A stretch of DNA of 64,000 nt from contig JANNMS010000240.1 of the NCBI GenBank assembly GCA_031398055.1, forward strand, positions 1 through 64,000. Reading direction: 5' to 3'. The notes beneath the pieces are model-generated. The model saw only the letters and a program-made list of their open reading frames with translations. It was not told the DNA's origin and ran no database searches. Both the position numbers and the translations under genes were made by a program. Source of the DNA: M3007 sp031398055. Its GTDB lineage: Bacteria; Bacteroidota; Bacteroidia; Chitinophagales; Saprospiraceae. Shown here piece after piece: positions 1-8,628 of the stretch (the first letter of the stretch is position 1; each line of letters begins with the position of its first letter).

Positions 1-389
1 CCCCCCCCCACTCTGTTTTTTACAAAAACTGGGATGATTAAAAATTATTTAATAAATATTATTTACGCTTTTACGCCAATAATATTTATTAAATAATTTT
101 TACGCCAAAAATTTTCCGAACAAACTTTATTCAAATTTTCAGACAGCCAAAAACCGAACCGAGGCTAAACCTGCCGACCCTCAAAAAATCCCGGAAAACT
201 GAAATCAGCGGTTTTAAACCTCCTCTGCCCGCTCCATTCCGCCGCACCTTTTTCGGACAGCCCTCCTCCCCTACCATTTTTGAAGATTTCAAACTGTTTT
301 TTAGGAAAGCTGGCAATAATTTTTATTATTTAATAAATATTATTTACGCTTTTGCTTCTTTAATATTTATTCCATCGTACTCTTGCCAC
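1..389. promoter_or_regulatory. AT-rich leader of the partition operon with inverted repeats
   Basis: No convincing gene lies here. The window opens with nine C residues. A perfect 23-bp inverted repeat (arms 41-63 and 78-100, 14-nt spacer) contains TAAATATTATTTACGC. The same string recurs just upstream of parA (331-353) and, inverted, just upstream of rep (1435-1454). Repeated AT-rich sites placed before a ParA gene and a replication gene are what one expects of a centromere/operator bound by the small ribbon-helix-helix partner. The binding role is inferred from position. The middle part (about 130-315) shows no feature I can support. Confidence 0.6.
41..100. repeat. perfect 23-bp inverted repeat, candidate parS-like site
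   Basis: The arms at 41-63 and 78-100 are exact reverse complements around the spacer 64-77. The left arm runs into TTTACGC, the motif repeated before parA and rep. The right-hand half, TTTACGCCAATAATATTT, is repeated at 1451-1468. It is most likely a binding site for the partition protein. Confidence 0.7.
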
Positions 390-1046
390 ATGAAAATCGC
401 AATTTCCAATTTGAAGGGCGGCGTCGGCAAGACAACCATCGCACAAAATCTCGCCGTTTGCTTCGCACACATGGGTTTCAAAACTTGCATCGTGGACACC
501 GACACGAACCAAAATTCGCTGGCATGGTGCGGTGTCCGGAGCGACGACCTGCCGTCCATCACCGTCGTCGGCGTGACCGATTCCAACGCACTCGGCAAAA
601 CGGTGGACAACCTGCACCGCGATTACGACGTAGTCGTGATTGACGGAACGCCCTCGCTCGGCGAGATGACGACGCGCATTATTTTGACCGCCGACCTCCT
701 GATTATCCCGATTTTGGCCAGCGCGCACGATTACCGGGCGATGACCCCGTTTTTTGAGCGATACAATCAAGCCAAATCGTTTCGGGAAAATATCCCGGCG
801 TATTTTTTGGTCAATCTTTTTTACCCGACGGGCAATGTTTACAAAGCCATGCGCCAGCAATTCGCCGATTTTGGGGTCGAAATGCTCGACACGGTGGTTT
901 ACAAACGTGCGGCCTACGTCGAAACCGCGATTGACGGAAAAGGCGTTTTTGAAAGCAACGACCCAAAAGCAAAAGAAGAAATCGCCCGACTGACCCGCGA
1001 AATTTTGGAAAAAGCACAGTCCCAAAACTTGATTTCAGTTAATTGA
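390..1046 (+). CDS. parA: ParA-family partition ATPase
   Basis: This 218-aa protein is a single-domain ParA/MinD-type P-loop ATPase for segregating a low-copy replicon over the nucleoid. It begins with the deviant Walker A motif KGGVGKTT (about residues 9-16), has the DTD motif after the second strand (VDTDTNQNS) and a Walker B-like VVIDGTPS near residue 80. It has no N-terminal DNA-binding extension, so it is the short (type Ib-like) form that normally works with a small ribbon-helix-helix centromere binder. The next gene fits that partner. Start: the ATG at 390 lies immediately before the canonical first beta strand. An AT-rich repeat at 331-353, matching one in front of rep, probably mediates autoregulation of the operon. 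Confidence 0.93.
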   Translation: MKIAISNLKGGVGKTTIAQNLAVCFAHMGFKTCIVDTDTNQNSLAWCGVRSDDLPSITVVGVTDSNALGKTVDNLHRDYDVVVIDGTPSLGEMTTRIILTADLLIIPILASAHDYRAMTPFFERYNQAKSFRENIPAYFLVNLFYPTGNVYKAMRQQFADFGVEMLDTVVYKRAAYVETAIDGKGVFESNDPKAKEEIARLTREILEKAQSQNLISVN

Positions 1047-1099
1047 CCGCTCCCACGATTATCAAATTGCCCCTTTTTCACAATCTCACATTTTAAAAA

Positions 1100-1405
1100 A
1101 TGGCTAAGGAAAAGTTCAACATGAATAATTTATTGCCGCCCAAACCGCTCGTCGTCAAATCCGGCGGCGGCGATTCCGCAGGTGCTTTTGCGGTCATGGA
1201 CAAGGCAGTGCAGACCATCCACCGCGCCCCGACGCAGGTCGAAGAACCGGAAGCACCCGCAGCGGTGACCACCAAAAAGGTCAGTTTTGACCTGCCGCTC
1301 GAACATTACCGCTTTATCAAATTGCTTTGCCTCGACCGCGATATTTCGATGCGCGAGTATTTGATGGCACTGATCGAGGCCGATTATGCACGTCGAGCCA
1401 ATTGA
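1100..1405 (+). CDS. small ribbon-helix-helix partition partner (ParB/ParG-like)
   Basis: This 101-aa protein has a low-complexity, probably flexible N-terminal half (residues 1-60, rich in P, A and G) and a C-terminal segment (about 58-98: a strand KKVSFDLPLE, then two helices) that fits a ribbon-helix-helix DNA-binding fold. It lies 53 bp after parA in the same direction. Short ParA proteins are classically encoded with such factors, which bind repeats upstream of the operon. The repeats at 41-100, 331-353 and 1435-1472 are the obvious candidate sites. I do not recognise a closer named family, so the role rests on context and fold appearance. Confidence 0.7.
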   Translation: MAKEKFNMNNLLPPKPLVVKSGGGDSAGAFAVMDKAVQTIHRAPTQVEEPEAPAAVTTKKVSFDLPLEHYRFIKLLCLDRDISMREYLMALIEADYARRAN

Positions 1406-1434
1406 TTTCCATGATTTTTCAAAACTTAATGATT

Positions 1435-1472
1435 AAAAGCGTAAATAATATTTACGCCAATAATATTTATTA
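1435..1472. promoter_or_regulatory. operator-like repeat overlapping the rep start
   Basis: The string AAAAGCGTAAATAATATTTA (1435-1454) is the exact reverse complement of the repeat before parA, and TTTACGCCAATAATATTT (1451-1468) is also present at 70-87. The element runs into the ATG of the initiator gene at 1472, so a bound protein would block rep expression. The partition ribbon-helix-helix protein is the best candidate binder. Confidence 0.6.
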
Positions 1473-2461
1473 TGGAGAAAAAACTATCCGACATCCTCGG
1501 CGACGCCGTGCCTAATCTGCCCCCGCCGCAGGTTGAGGTTTCCAGCACGACGGTGCAAAAACTCTCCCCAGTGCAAAACCGCATCGTCCGGACAGCCGCC
1601 GAAATGATGACCGACCCGGCAAAAATCGAGGACGCGATGTTCCAGCACTCGATTTTTTGCCAAACTTACCTGCCCTACAAAAACCCCGGCGACGACCAAA
1701 CACTGTGGGTGCAGCGGCAGGGCAACGCCAGCCTCGCCATCCAAACCATCCAACTCGAAAACCCGCAATCGGGCGAGTGGGTGCGCATCGGCCTGCCATA
1801 TGGCACGCGGGCGCGGCTGATTTTGGCCTACATCAACACGCAGGCCGTCAAAACGCAGAGCCAAGTGGTGGACGTGGACAGCCATTTGTCCAAGTTCATC
1901 GACAAACTCGGCCTGCAACGCACCGGTCGGACCATCGCCGAAATCAAGGACCAACTCCGCCGAATCACGGCCAGCGTCATCACCCTCGGTTTCAAAGAAG
2001 GCGATGTTTATGTGCCCATCAATTTTGGCATCGTCAAATCGTTCGACCTCTGGTTCCCGAAAGACGACAAAAAAAAGGTCATGTGGTCATCCAAAATCTG
2101 CCTCACCGACGACTATTTCAACAGCCTCGTGAAACACGCCATTCCGCTCGACGAACGCGCCATCGCCGCACTTTCGCACTCCGCGATGGCCCTCGACGTG
2201 TACACTTGGCTCGTCCAGCGGCTGCACCGGATAGCGCCGGGCGAATCGCAATTCGTTGGTTGGCAACAACTTAAAGACCAATTTGGGCAAGGGTACAGCC
2301 GGATTGACAATTTTAAAAGCGGTTTCCGGGAGGTTTTGAAAATCGTCATTACCCAATATTTTGAGGCGCGGCACAGCATCGAAGAAGTCCCGAACAAGGG
2401 TTTCATGCTGCGTTTTGCGGCCACGCCGATTGCCAAAAAACTGTTTTCGGGGATTGGTTGA
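1472..2461 (+). CDS. repA: RepA_C-type plasmid replication initiator
   Basis: This 329-aa protein matches the plasmid RepA family (RepA_C, Pfam PF04796). Recognisable blocks are QTYLPYKNP (about 65-73), GLPYGTRARLILAYINTQA (about 107-125), SKFIDKLGLQRTGR (about 138-151), a QLRRITA helix, FDLWFPKD (about 190-197), the long SHSAMALDVYTWLVQRLHR helix (about 235-253) and FGQGYSRIDNFKSGF (about 270-285). These proteins bind iterons and open the origin. Nine iterons follow directly at 2500-2932, as expected for a rep-ori unit. Length is usual for the family. The start at 1472 sits in an AT-rich operator shared with parA, suggesting co-regulation of replication and partition. Confidence 0.92.
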   Translation: MEKKLSDILGDAVPNLPPPQVEVSSTTVQKLSPVQNRIVRTAAEMMTDPAKIEDAMFQHSIFCQTYLPYKNPGDDQTLWVQRQGNASLAIQTIQLENPQSGEWVRIGLPYGTRARLILAYINTQAVKTQSQVVDVDSHLSKFIDKLGLQRTGRTIAEIKDQLRRITASVITLGFKEGDVYVPINFGIVKSFDLWFPKDDKKKVMWSSKICLTDDYFNSLVKHAIPLDERAIAALSHSAMALDVYTWLVQRLHRIAPGESQFVGWQQLKDQFGQGYSRIDNFKSGFREVLKIVITQYFEARHSIEEVPNKGFMLRFAATPIAKKLFSGIG

Positions 2462-3149
2462 TTGGTTGATTGGGTTCGGCCAATCAACTAATCAACCAAC
2501 GTACAATTGGTAGGAGTTTTTTCAACATAAATTGTTCGACGTACAATTGGTAGGAAAATGGTTTGCCGTGGCCTTTTCCCAAAATTTGACCAAAAACGGG
2601 TTTGCTGCGGCTTTTTGCCAGCGTACAGTTGGTAGGAATTTCTGGGAAAAACCAAAACCAGCGTACAATTGGTAGGAATTTGACCCAAAACGATGGGTTC
2701 AACGTACAACTGGTAGGAATTTTCCTTTAAAATGCTTGCAAAAAGGGTTTTTGGAAATGAAAAACCCGGTAAAAAGGGTGGGGCGGGCGAGGGGCAAGCA
2801 GTTTTCCAACATTTTCCACAAAAAACAAGGCGCGCAGGCAGTTGTTAGCGAACATTTGGTAGGTTATCAACGAACATTTGGTAGGAAAATCAGCGTACAA
2901 TTGGCAGGAAACACGACGAACAATTGGTAGGACAAACCTATATTGTTATTTCCTTTAAATAACCGATAGTTTTTTTCAAATATAGCCGCTGGCCGATTTT
3001 GAAAAACCTTTTCCTTTTTTTTAAATCTCTTTTTGTGGCTAAAAAAATGTTGCCCCCCAAATTGCGCCGCGCCCCCCGGCGATTTTTCGGTTGAAATTTT
3101 TCGAAAACCTACCGATGTGGATAAAATTGACTCAAAAACGCCGTCCTCG
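2462..3149. other. replication origin region (oriV) with iterons and AT-rich segment
   Basis: This 690-bp stretch between the initiator and primase genes has no convincing gene. It holds nine near-identical 16-bp direct repeats (2500-2932, listed separately) followed by an AT-rich segment (about 2935-3030) that could be the unwinding element. Iterons downstream of a RepA_C initiator, followed by an AT-rich stretch, are the standard layout of an iteron-controlled plasmid origin. Long minus-strand reading frames through the repeats (about 2484-2709) simply translate the iterons. Confidence 0.8.
2500..2932 (+). repeat. nine iterons, consensus CGWACAWTTGGTAGGA
   Basis: Copies begin at 2500, 2540, 2622, 2662, 2703, 2849, 2871, 2894 and 2917. 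The first five are variants of CGTACAATTGGTAGGA spaced 40, 82, 40 and 41 bp. The last four are closely packed at 22-23 bp, about two helical turns, and three of them have CGAACA instead of CGTACA. All point the same way. The loose and the dense clusters may serve copy control and origin opening respectively; that split is an inference. Confidence 0.92.
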
Positions 3150-4058
3150 ATGACAAAATCAAAGGCTAAAAATATCCCGATTCCCGCGCTGCTCGAAAAA
3201 CTTGGGTTCCAGCCCGACCGCTCGCGGCAGCACGGCAACGACCTTTGGTTTCCCTCGCCGTTCCGAAAAGAGGCGGGCGAGCCGTGTTTTCATGTCAATT
3301 TGGCCAAAAATGTCTGGTACGATTTCGGTGCCGGCTCGAGTGGGGGAGGGGATATTTTTGATTTGGTGATGAGTTTGCAGGGCTGCGACCTCGCCGCCGC
3401 GCTCGTTTTTTTGGAAAAAATGTTCCCGCCCGACGATTTACTGGTAAATGTACGCAAGCCGCCGACCGCGCCGCCGGAGGACGAAACGCCCGGTTTTCAA
3501 ATCCTCGAAACATCGGCGGCTTTCGCGCCCGCGCTTTTTCAATATTTGCAAAAAGAGCGGTGCCTAAATTTGGAACAAGCCCGCGAGTTTGTCCGCCAAA
3601 TCCATTTTCAAAATGCAACGGGGCGGCGATTTTTTGGCATCGGCCTGCAGAACCGGGCGGGCGGCTGGGAGGTGCAAAATCCCTATTTCAAAGGCTGCAT
3701 CGGGCAAAAAGACCTCAGTTTTTTTCCGGGAAAAAACGCGGAGGAGGTTTCCATTTTTGAAGGAATGTTCGATTTTTTGTCCGCACTGACTTGGTACGGC
3801 AAAAACGCGCTGCTCCAAACCGATGTTCTGGTGCTCAATTCGTTGGCGATACAAGACCGTGCCGTTGAGTTTTTGCGCGACCGACCGCAGTGCCAAACGC
3901 TCAAAATTTATCTCAGAAACGACACGGCAGGGGAGGAGGCGACCGCAAATTTTCGCACCGAACTGCCCGACCGGGTGCTCGAACCATGCTTTGCGCTGTA
4001 CCTCGGTTTTGATGATTTCAATGATTTTTTGGTGAAAAACAGGGGCGGGAAAAGGTAG
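3150..4058 (+). CDS. toprim primase with zinc-less CHC2-like N-terminus
   Basis: This 302-aa primase-like protein belongs to the type common on Bacteroidota mobile elements. Its N-terminal part (from IPALLEKLGF through LWFPSPFRKE, CFHVN, WYDFGAGSSGGGDIFDLVM) follows the DnaG zinc-finger domain layout but lacks the Cys/His zinc ligands. A toprim-like half follows with SIFEGMFDFLSAL (the glutamate motif), VLVLNSL, IYLRNDTAGEEAT in place of the usual D-x-D-x-AG, and a closing GFDDFNDFL. An upstream ATG (3033) would add 39 unrelated residues, so I prefer 3150. It lies straight after the origin iterons and probably primes replication or works in mobilisation. The first aspartate of the DxD motif appears to be arginine/asparagine (YLRND), so catalysis could be altered. 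Confidence 0.8.
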   Translation: MTKSKAKNIPIPALLEKLGFQPDRSRQHGNDLWFPSPFRKEAGEPCFHVNLAKNVWYDFGAGSSGGGDIFDLVMSLQGCDLAAALVFLEKMFPPDDLLVNVRKPPTAPPEDETPGFQILETSAAFAPALFQYLQKERCLNLEQAREFVRQIHFQNATGRRFFGIGLQNRAGGWEVQNPYFKGCIGQKDLSFFPGKNAEEVSIFEGMFDFLSALTWYGKNALLQTDVLVLNSLAIQDRAVEFLRDRPQCQTLKIYLRNDTAGEEATANFRTELPDRVLEPCFALYLGFDDFNDFLVKNRGGKR

Positions 4059-4258
4059 GTTTCCACATTTCAAAGCCCGCCCATGCCATCAAAAAACCGC
4101 TCGACGAACCCGACAATTTTGTCGATCACCCGGTCAACGACGGTTTTTCGCTCCAAAATTTTCGGTTTTTCGGTCAACATTCCCAAATCACAATCTCGGT
4201 TCCCGTCCAAATTGCCCGACAAATTCAACAGGCGGGCAAGTCCGACCACTTCCGATGA
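4025..4258 (+). other. possible coding remnant in the +2 frame after the primase
   Basis: A 78-codon open frame with no ATG overlaps the primase end and has protein-like composition (ends ISVPVQIARQIQQAGKSDHFR then a stop). It could be the tail of the primase reached by a frameshift, or a broken separate gene. I do not recognise it. The rest of 4059-4379 contains only a hairpin at 4312-4346. Confidence 0.25.
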
Positions 4259-4311
4259 GCATCATTTTTGCCATCCGGCCCTTTTTTCTAACCTTGCGCC
4301 AGCAAATTGAG

Positions 4312-4349
4312 AAAACTGCACCCGCAATCCAGCCAGTGCAGTTTTTTTT
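4312..4349 (+). terminator. hairpin followed by T run
   Basis: AAAACTGCA (4312-4320) pairs with TGCAGTTTT (4338-4346), followed by further T residues. It reads as an intrinsic terminator for the replication genes ahead of the restriction pseudogene. Confidence 0.6.
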
Positions 4350-4379
4350 GTGCGGCTAAAAAATTTTCCAAAAAAAATC

Positions 4380-6580
4380 ATGGGTACAAAAACCAGCTTC
4401 CTAAAAATCCTCGAAACGTACAGAAAACAGGCCTTTTCAGAACGCGACTAAGGCGACCGCTTCGAGCGGCTGATGCAGGCCTACCTGCAAACCGACCCAT
4501 ATTATGCCCCGCTTTTCAAAAATGTCTGGCTGTGGACGGAGTTTCCGGCGCGGCAGGATTTTGGCGGAAAAGACACGGGCATCGACCTCGACGCGCTGAC
4601 CCACAACGGCGATTATTGGGCGGTGCAGTGCAAATTTTTTCAAGAAAACTCGACCATTGACAAACCAACGGTGGACACGTTTTTGTCCACGTCGGGCTCC
4701 GCGTCATCATCGGCAACCCGCCGTATTCTGTCGGGCAAAAATCGGCCAACGACAACGCCCAAAACCAAGATACCCGAAGTTGGACGCCTGCGTCGAAGTA
4801 ACCTATGCCAAAGGCAGCCAAGCCACGTCCGTAAAAGCACTTTACGATGCGATGCCTACATCAAAGCCTTTCGTTGGTCGTTCGACCGATTGGACAAAAA
4901 GCACGGCGGTATCATCGCTTATGTGTCGAACGGCGCATGGCTCGATTCGAATGGCATGGATGGTTTCCGAAAATGTTTGCAGCGCGAATTTTCAGCGATT
5001 TATATTTTTAACCTGCGCGGTAACCAGCGGACGAGCGGCGAACTTTCGAGAAAAGAAGGTGGGAAAATCTTCGGCAGCGGCTCGCGCACGCCGATTGCCA
5101 TTACTTTTTTGGTGAAAAAACTGGACGAAAAGGGTGGGGCAGGGGCTACCCAAATTTTTTACCACGACATCGGCGATTATTTGTCGAGAGATGAAAAATT
5201 GGGCATCGACCGAAAATTTCAATCGGTTGAAAATTTGCCTTTTATTGAAATTCAACCCAACGAACATGGAGATTGGATTAGCCTGCGCGATGATTTGTTC
5301 GGCACTTGGATTCCAGTTGAACCGGAGGAAAAATTTGATGGAAAGGCGAAATCTTTCTTTTTGACACATTCGTTGGGGCTGGCTCCGGGGCGTGATGCTT
5401 GGGTTTACAATTTTTCAAAGTCAAAATTGGCAGAAACCATGCGTCGTTCAATTGCTTTTTTCAACGAGCAGTCGCTCAATTTTAAAATTGAAAAGGGCAA
5501 AAACTCAAAATTGGAAGTTGATGAATTCATTGATACCGACCCAACCAAAATTTCATGGAATCGAAATTTGAAGCAAGATTTAGAAAAATTTAAAAACCAC
5601 AAATTCAATCAAATTGGGGTGGTCGTTGGGCATTACCGCCCATTTTGCAAAAGCAATTTGTATTTTGATAAAGACAAGAATGCCATGGTTTATCAAACCA
5701 AACGGCTTTTCCCCACCCCAAACACCCAAAACCGAGTGATTTGCGTGTCGGGCGTCGGGGTGACGAAAGACTTTTCGTGCATCATCACGGACATCATTCC
5801 TGACCTCGAATTGATTGGAAAAAGCCAATGTTTCCCGCTCCACTATTTTGAACAAAGGGAAAAACAAAGCCCCACGCTGTTCGACGGGGCGGGGGAGCAG
5901 GAGCAAATCCGGCGGGACGGGGTGAGCGACTGGATTTTGGGACAGGCGCGGTCGAGGTACGGCGACCGGGTGGGGAAGGAGGATGTTTTTTACTATGTTT
6001 ATGGGTTTTTGCACCACCCGGTGTACCGCGAGCGGTTCGCCGCCGACCTGAAAAAGATGCTGCCGCGGCTGCCGCAGGTCGAAGAGCCGCGCGATTTTTG
6101 GGCATTTTCGAAGGCCGGACGCGCGCTGGCAGACCTGCATTTGGGCTACGATGATTTCACGAAAGCCGTGTCGGCAGAGGCCATCGGGGTGCGAATTGTG
6201 GGACTGGGGATTTGGGACTGGGCGAGTCTCCACCAGTCCCAAATCCCCAATCCCCAGTCCCAAATCCCTACAAAGTTGAAAAAATGCGTTTTCCCTCGAA
6301 AACGGACAAAAGCACGATATTTTTCAACAGCCAAATCACGCTGGAAAACATCCCGGCGACGGCCTACGAATACGTCGTGAACGGCAAATCTGCCATCGAA
6401 TGGGTGATGGAACGCTACGCCGTGTCGGTGCACAAAGATTCCGGCATCCGCAACGACCCGAACGATTGGGCTGCGGAAACGGGCAATCCGAGGTATATTT
6501 TGGACTTGCTTTTGTCGGTCATCCGGTTGAGCGTGGAGACGGTGGAGGTGGTGAAGGGGCTGCCGGGGGTGGGGTTTTGA
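4380..6580 (+). pseudogene. decayed type ISP restriction-modification enzyme
   Basis: Intact type ISP (LlaGI/LlaBIII-like) enzymes are single chains of about 1600 aa: Mrr-like nuclease, helicase motor, adenine methyltransferase, target recognition. Here the N-terminus (MGTKTSFLKILETYRKQAF) meets a TAA at 4449-4451. The nuclease then resumes (KNVWLWTEFPARQDFGGKDTG, WAVQCKFFQ). At about 4690 it jumps straight to the methyltransferase motif region (VIIGNPPYSVGQKS, out of frame), so the whole motor and early methyltransferase are missing. The reading frame shifts at least twice between 4690 and 4870. A long methyltransferase/recognition segment is then open to about 6195 (YYVYGFLHHPVYRERFAADL). 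A palindromic repeat at 6200-6268 interrupts the family's C-terminus, which continues in another frame to 6580 (YEYVVNGKSAIEWVMERY, RYILDLLLSVI). It is certainly non-functional as a restriction enzyme. Confidence 0.88.
6200..6268. repeat. palindromic G/C-rich element (GGGACTGGGGATTT family) in the pseudogene
   Basis: GGGACTGGGGATTTGGGACT... (6200-6221) is answered by its reverse complement in 6233-6261 with one extra ATCCCCA unit, followed by AAATCCC. The element has replaced or inserted into conserved coding sequence near the end of the restriction gene and shifts its frame. Short repeats of this composition behave like REP/minisatellite elements in several bacterial groups. Confidence 0.75.
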
Positions 6581-6700
6581 GGGCCGCGAAAAAGCCACCG
6601 CCGCCGAGCAAAAACGAAAATATGAAGAAGCAGAACGCCAAAAGGATAACCTAAAATGATACCCGTGCATCTGTAAAATGTCGTGTTTTGCGAGGCAAAA

Positions 6701-6755
6701 AAAACGCACACCCAACCCCTTTTGATTTTGAAAAGAGTTTGGTGTGCGGTTTTTT
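6701..6755. terminator. bidirectional hairpin terminator
   Basis: CGCACACCCAAC (6705-6716) pairs with GTTTGGTGTGCG (6737-6748) with one mismatch. It is flanked by an A run on the left and a T run on the right, so it can terminate both strands. It closes the long minus-strand secretion operon ending at 6780 and the pseudogene on the plus strand. Confidence 0.85.
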
Positions 6756-6779
6756 AGCGCAAACTCACTTGCTCAAAAT

Positions 6780-8513
6780 TTATTCACGGATGACCGCAAA
6801 TTTTTTCACCACCTCGCGTTGGCCTTCCGGCTTGAATTTCAAAAACCAAACACCATTCGAAAAACCACCCAAATTGATTTGGAAAGGTTGCTGCAAGTCG
6901 CTGTTTTTCAATTGTTTGGTCAAGACCAAACGCCCGGTGCCATCACAGATTTGGAGGGTCGCAGCGTTTGCCGAAGCGATATTTTTTGAAAAAACAAGGT
7001 TCGTGAAATCATGGGCCGGGTTGGGCACCACGGCAAAAAACGGGTCGGATGGCTCAGGCATTTCAATTTTTCTGATTTCAGAAAAATTGGCATTCCCATT
7101 TTTTGTCACCCATTTCAGCCGGTAAAAATTTTCGCCGGGGAGCGGATTTTTGTCCAATTCGTTGAAATACAAAATTTCAGCAGTTGCGCCCGCGCCGTTT
7201 GTTTTTAAAATCGGGGAAAAATTTTGACCGTCCGCCGAGCGTTCGACGACGAAAAAATCAATCAAGTCACCGGTGTTATTCAGCCAATCGAGTTCGACCA
7301 CCCCATTTTTCAACCGCACGTTGAAAATCAAGGATTGATTTTGAACGGAAATCTGACTGTTGCAAACCGCATTTCCGCAAGGACCGATATAATCGCCGTG
7401 ATCGAGGTGCGCTTGCACGGCATTTGGGCTGACGCAAATGGTCTCAAATTTTCCGGGATTGCCGGGCGGACGGTGGCAGATATACACTTTGGTCAAGTCG
7501 TTGGCGCATTTCCAAGCCGGGATCAATTTGTCAAAACCGGGAAAAAAGGCACAATCGGGTTTGCCGTCGCCATTTTTGTCCACTTTGTCATTGCCGCCAG
7601 GGCATCGGTCGCAGGCGTTTCCGACCCGGTCGCAGTCGGCGTCGTGGGTGACGGTGACGATGGCGTTGCAGGTGGCGTTGTTGCCACCGACATCGGAGGC
7701 AACGACAAGCACGTTGTTTGGCCCGGCATGGAAACAGTCGAAGGTGCTCGGGATAACGGTTGCTAGCACACCGGCACCGGGGCAGTTGTCGGTCAAAGAG
7801 GCAATGACCTGATTGACGTGGATGCTTGCATTGCCATTGGCATCGGGGTCAACAGAGATGTTTTTGCAAACAAGGACGGGCGGTTTGGTGTCGGGAGTGG
7901 TCGAGATGGTCACCTGATAGTTGATAGTACAGCCCCCTTGGTTGTAGGTGATGGTTGCCCGATAAATGCCGGGGGCGAGGTTGGAGCGGGTTGCGGTCGT
8001 GGAGCCGTTTTCCCAAAGGTATGTTACGGGCGGCGGCGCATTTATCAGTCGCGGTTCGATGAAACCATCCGCTGTATTCGGGCAACTGGTGTTGAAATAA
8101 ATCGGCTGGAACAAGGCATCGCAGGCGGATATATGGAAGGAATAAGTTTTTACCAAAGTGTAGTCGGGAGGGGTTTTGTCATTGATATCATGTTTGAAAA
8201 CATTGACAGTATAGTCTCCGGGAGCCAAAACGCCCAAGGGTTCGGAATGGACGATATTTGGTTGAAATAAAATAATGACGCAAAGATTCGGGGGGATTCG
8301 CCCAAAATCAAGATAGAGATTGGCCGTGTTCCCATTCCAGACGATGTGCGAACCATCAATTTTCATACATGGAGTTAGGGTAATGTCCAATTTTAACAAG
8401 ATGTTTTGACCATTGAATGCAGGGTTGGGGGAATGTGTTGCGGCAGTGAAGGATTGTGCCCAAAACGAAAAGGACAAGCAAAGGCCATAAAACAGGAGAA
8501 AGATTTTTTTCAT
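6780..8513 (-). CDS. secreted multidomain protein with T9SS type A sorting domain
   Basis: This 577-aa protein starts at MKKIFLLFYGLCLSFSFWAQ, a clear signal peptide; an upstream ATG at 8597 would bury it, so 8513 is chosen. It has an unknown N-terminal beta region, an SprB-like segment (YLWENGSTTATRSNLAPGIY), an HYR-like domain (around PPVLVCKNISVDPDANGNA), a short Ca-binding-like DADCDRVGNACDRCPGG stretch, and the KVYICHRPPGNPGKFETICVS module seen in many Bacteroidota surface proteins. The last 80 residues form a type A sorting domain (PNPAHDFTNLVF ... GRLVLTKQLKN ... GVWFLKF). The protein should be exported by Sec, moved across the outer membrane by the type IX system and left on the surface or released. 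It is the last gene of a minus-strand operon, 115 bp after the cohesin protein. Confidence 0.88.
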   Translation of the reverse strand: MKKIFLLFYGLCLSFSFWAQSFTAATHSPNPAFNGQNILLKLDITLTPCMKIDGSHIVWNGNTANLYLDFGRIPPNLCVIILFQPNIVHSEPLGVLAPGDYTVNVFKHDINDKTPPDYTLVKTYSFHISACDALFQPIYFNTSCPNTADGFIEPRLINAPPPVTYLWENGSTTATRSNLAPGIYRATITYNQGGCTINYQVTISTTPDTKPPVLVCKNISVDPDANGNASIHVNQVIASLTDNCPGAGVLATVIPSTFDCFHAGPNNVLVVASDVGGNNATCNAIVTVTHDADCDRVGNACDRCPGGNDKVDKNGDGKPDCAFFPGFDKLIPAWKCANDLTKVYICHRPPGNPGKFETICVSPNAVQAHLDHGDYIGPCGNAVCNSQISVQNQSLIFNVRLKNGVVELDWLNNTGDLIDFFVVERSADGQNFSPILKTNGAGATAEILYFNELDKNPLPGENFYRLKWVTKNGNANFSEIRKIEMPEPSDPFFAVVPNPAHDFTNLVFSKNIASANAATLQICDGTGRLVLTKQLKNSDLQQPFQINLGGFSNGVWFLKFKPEGQREVVKKFAVIRE

Positions 8514-8628
8514 TTTTAAAAAAATGTTTTTTGAAAAAAGAAAGGGTGAATTCAAGGCAAAAGGAAGGATTATGTGATTTGAAAAATGAAAAGACATTTT
8601 TTAAAAAAATGTCTTTTCTAAAAACACT

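Noticed and set aside
1..10. Poly-C at the window start as a biological feature
   Set aside because: A homopolymer exactly at the sequence edge is more likely an assembly or trimming artefact.
131..316. A 61-codon minus-strand frame in the parA leader
   Set aside because: It has no domain, no start context and an unnatural composition; the region reads better as regulatory DNA.
4083..4310. A 75-codon plus-strand frame after the primase
   Set aside because: It has low-complexity S/T/R-rich composition and overlaps a more protein-like frame; neither is secure.
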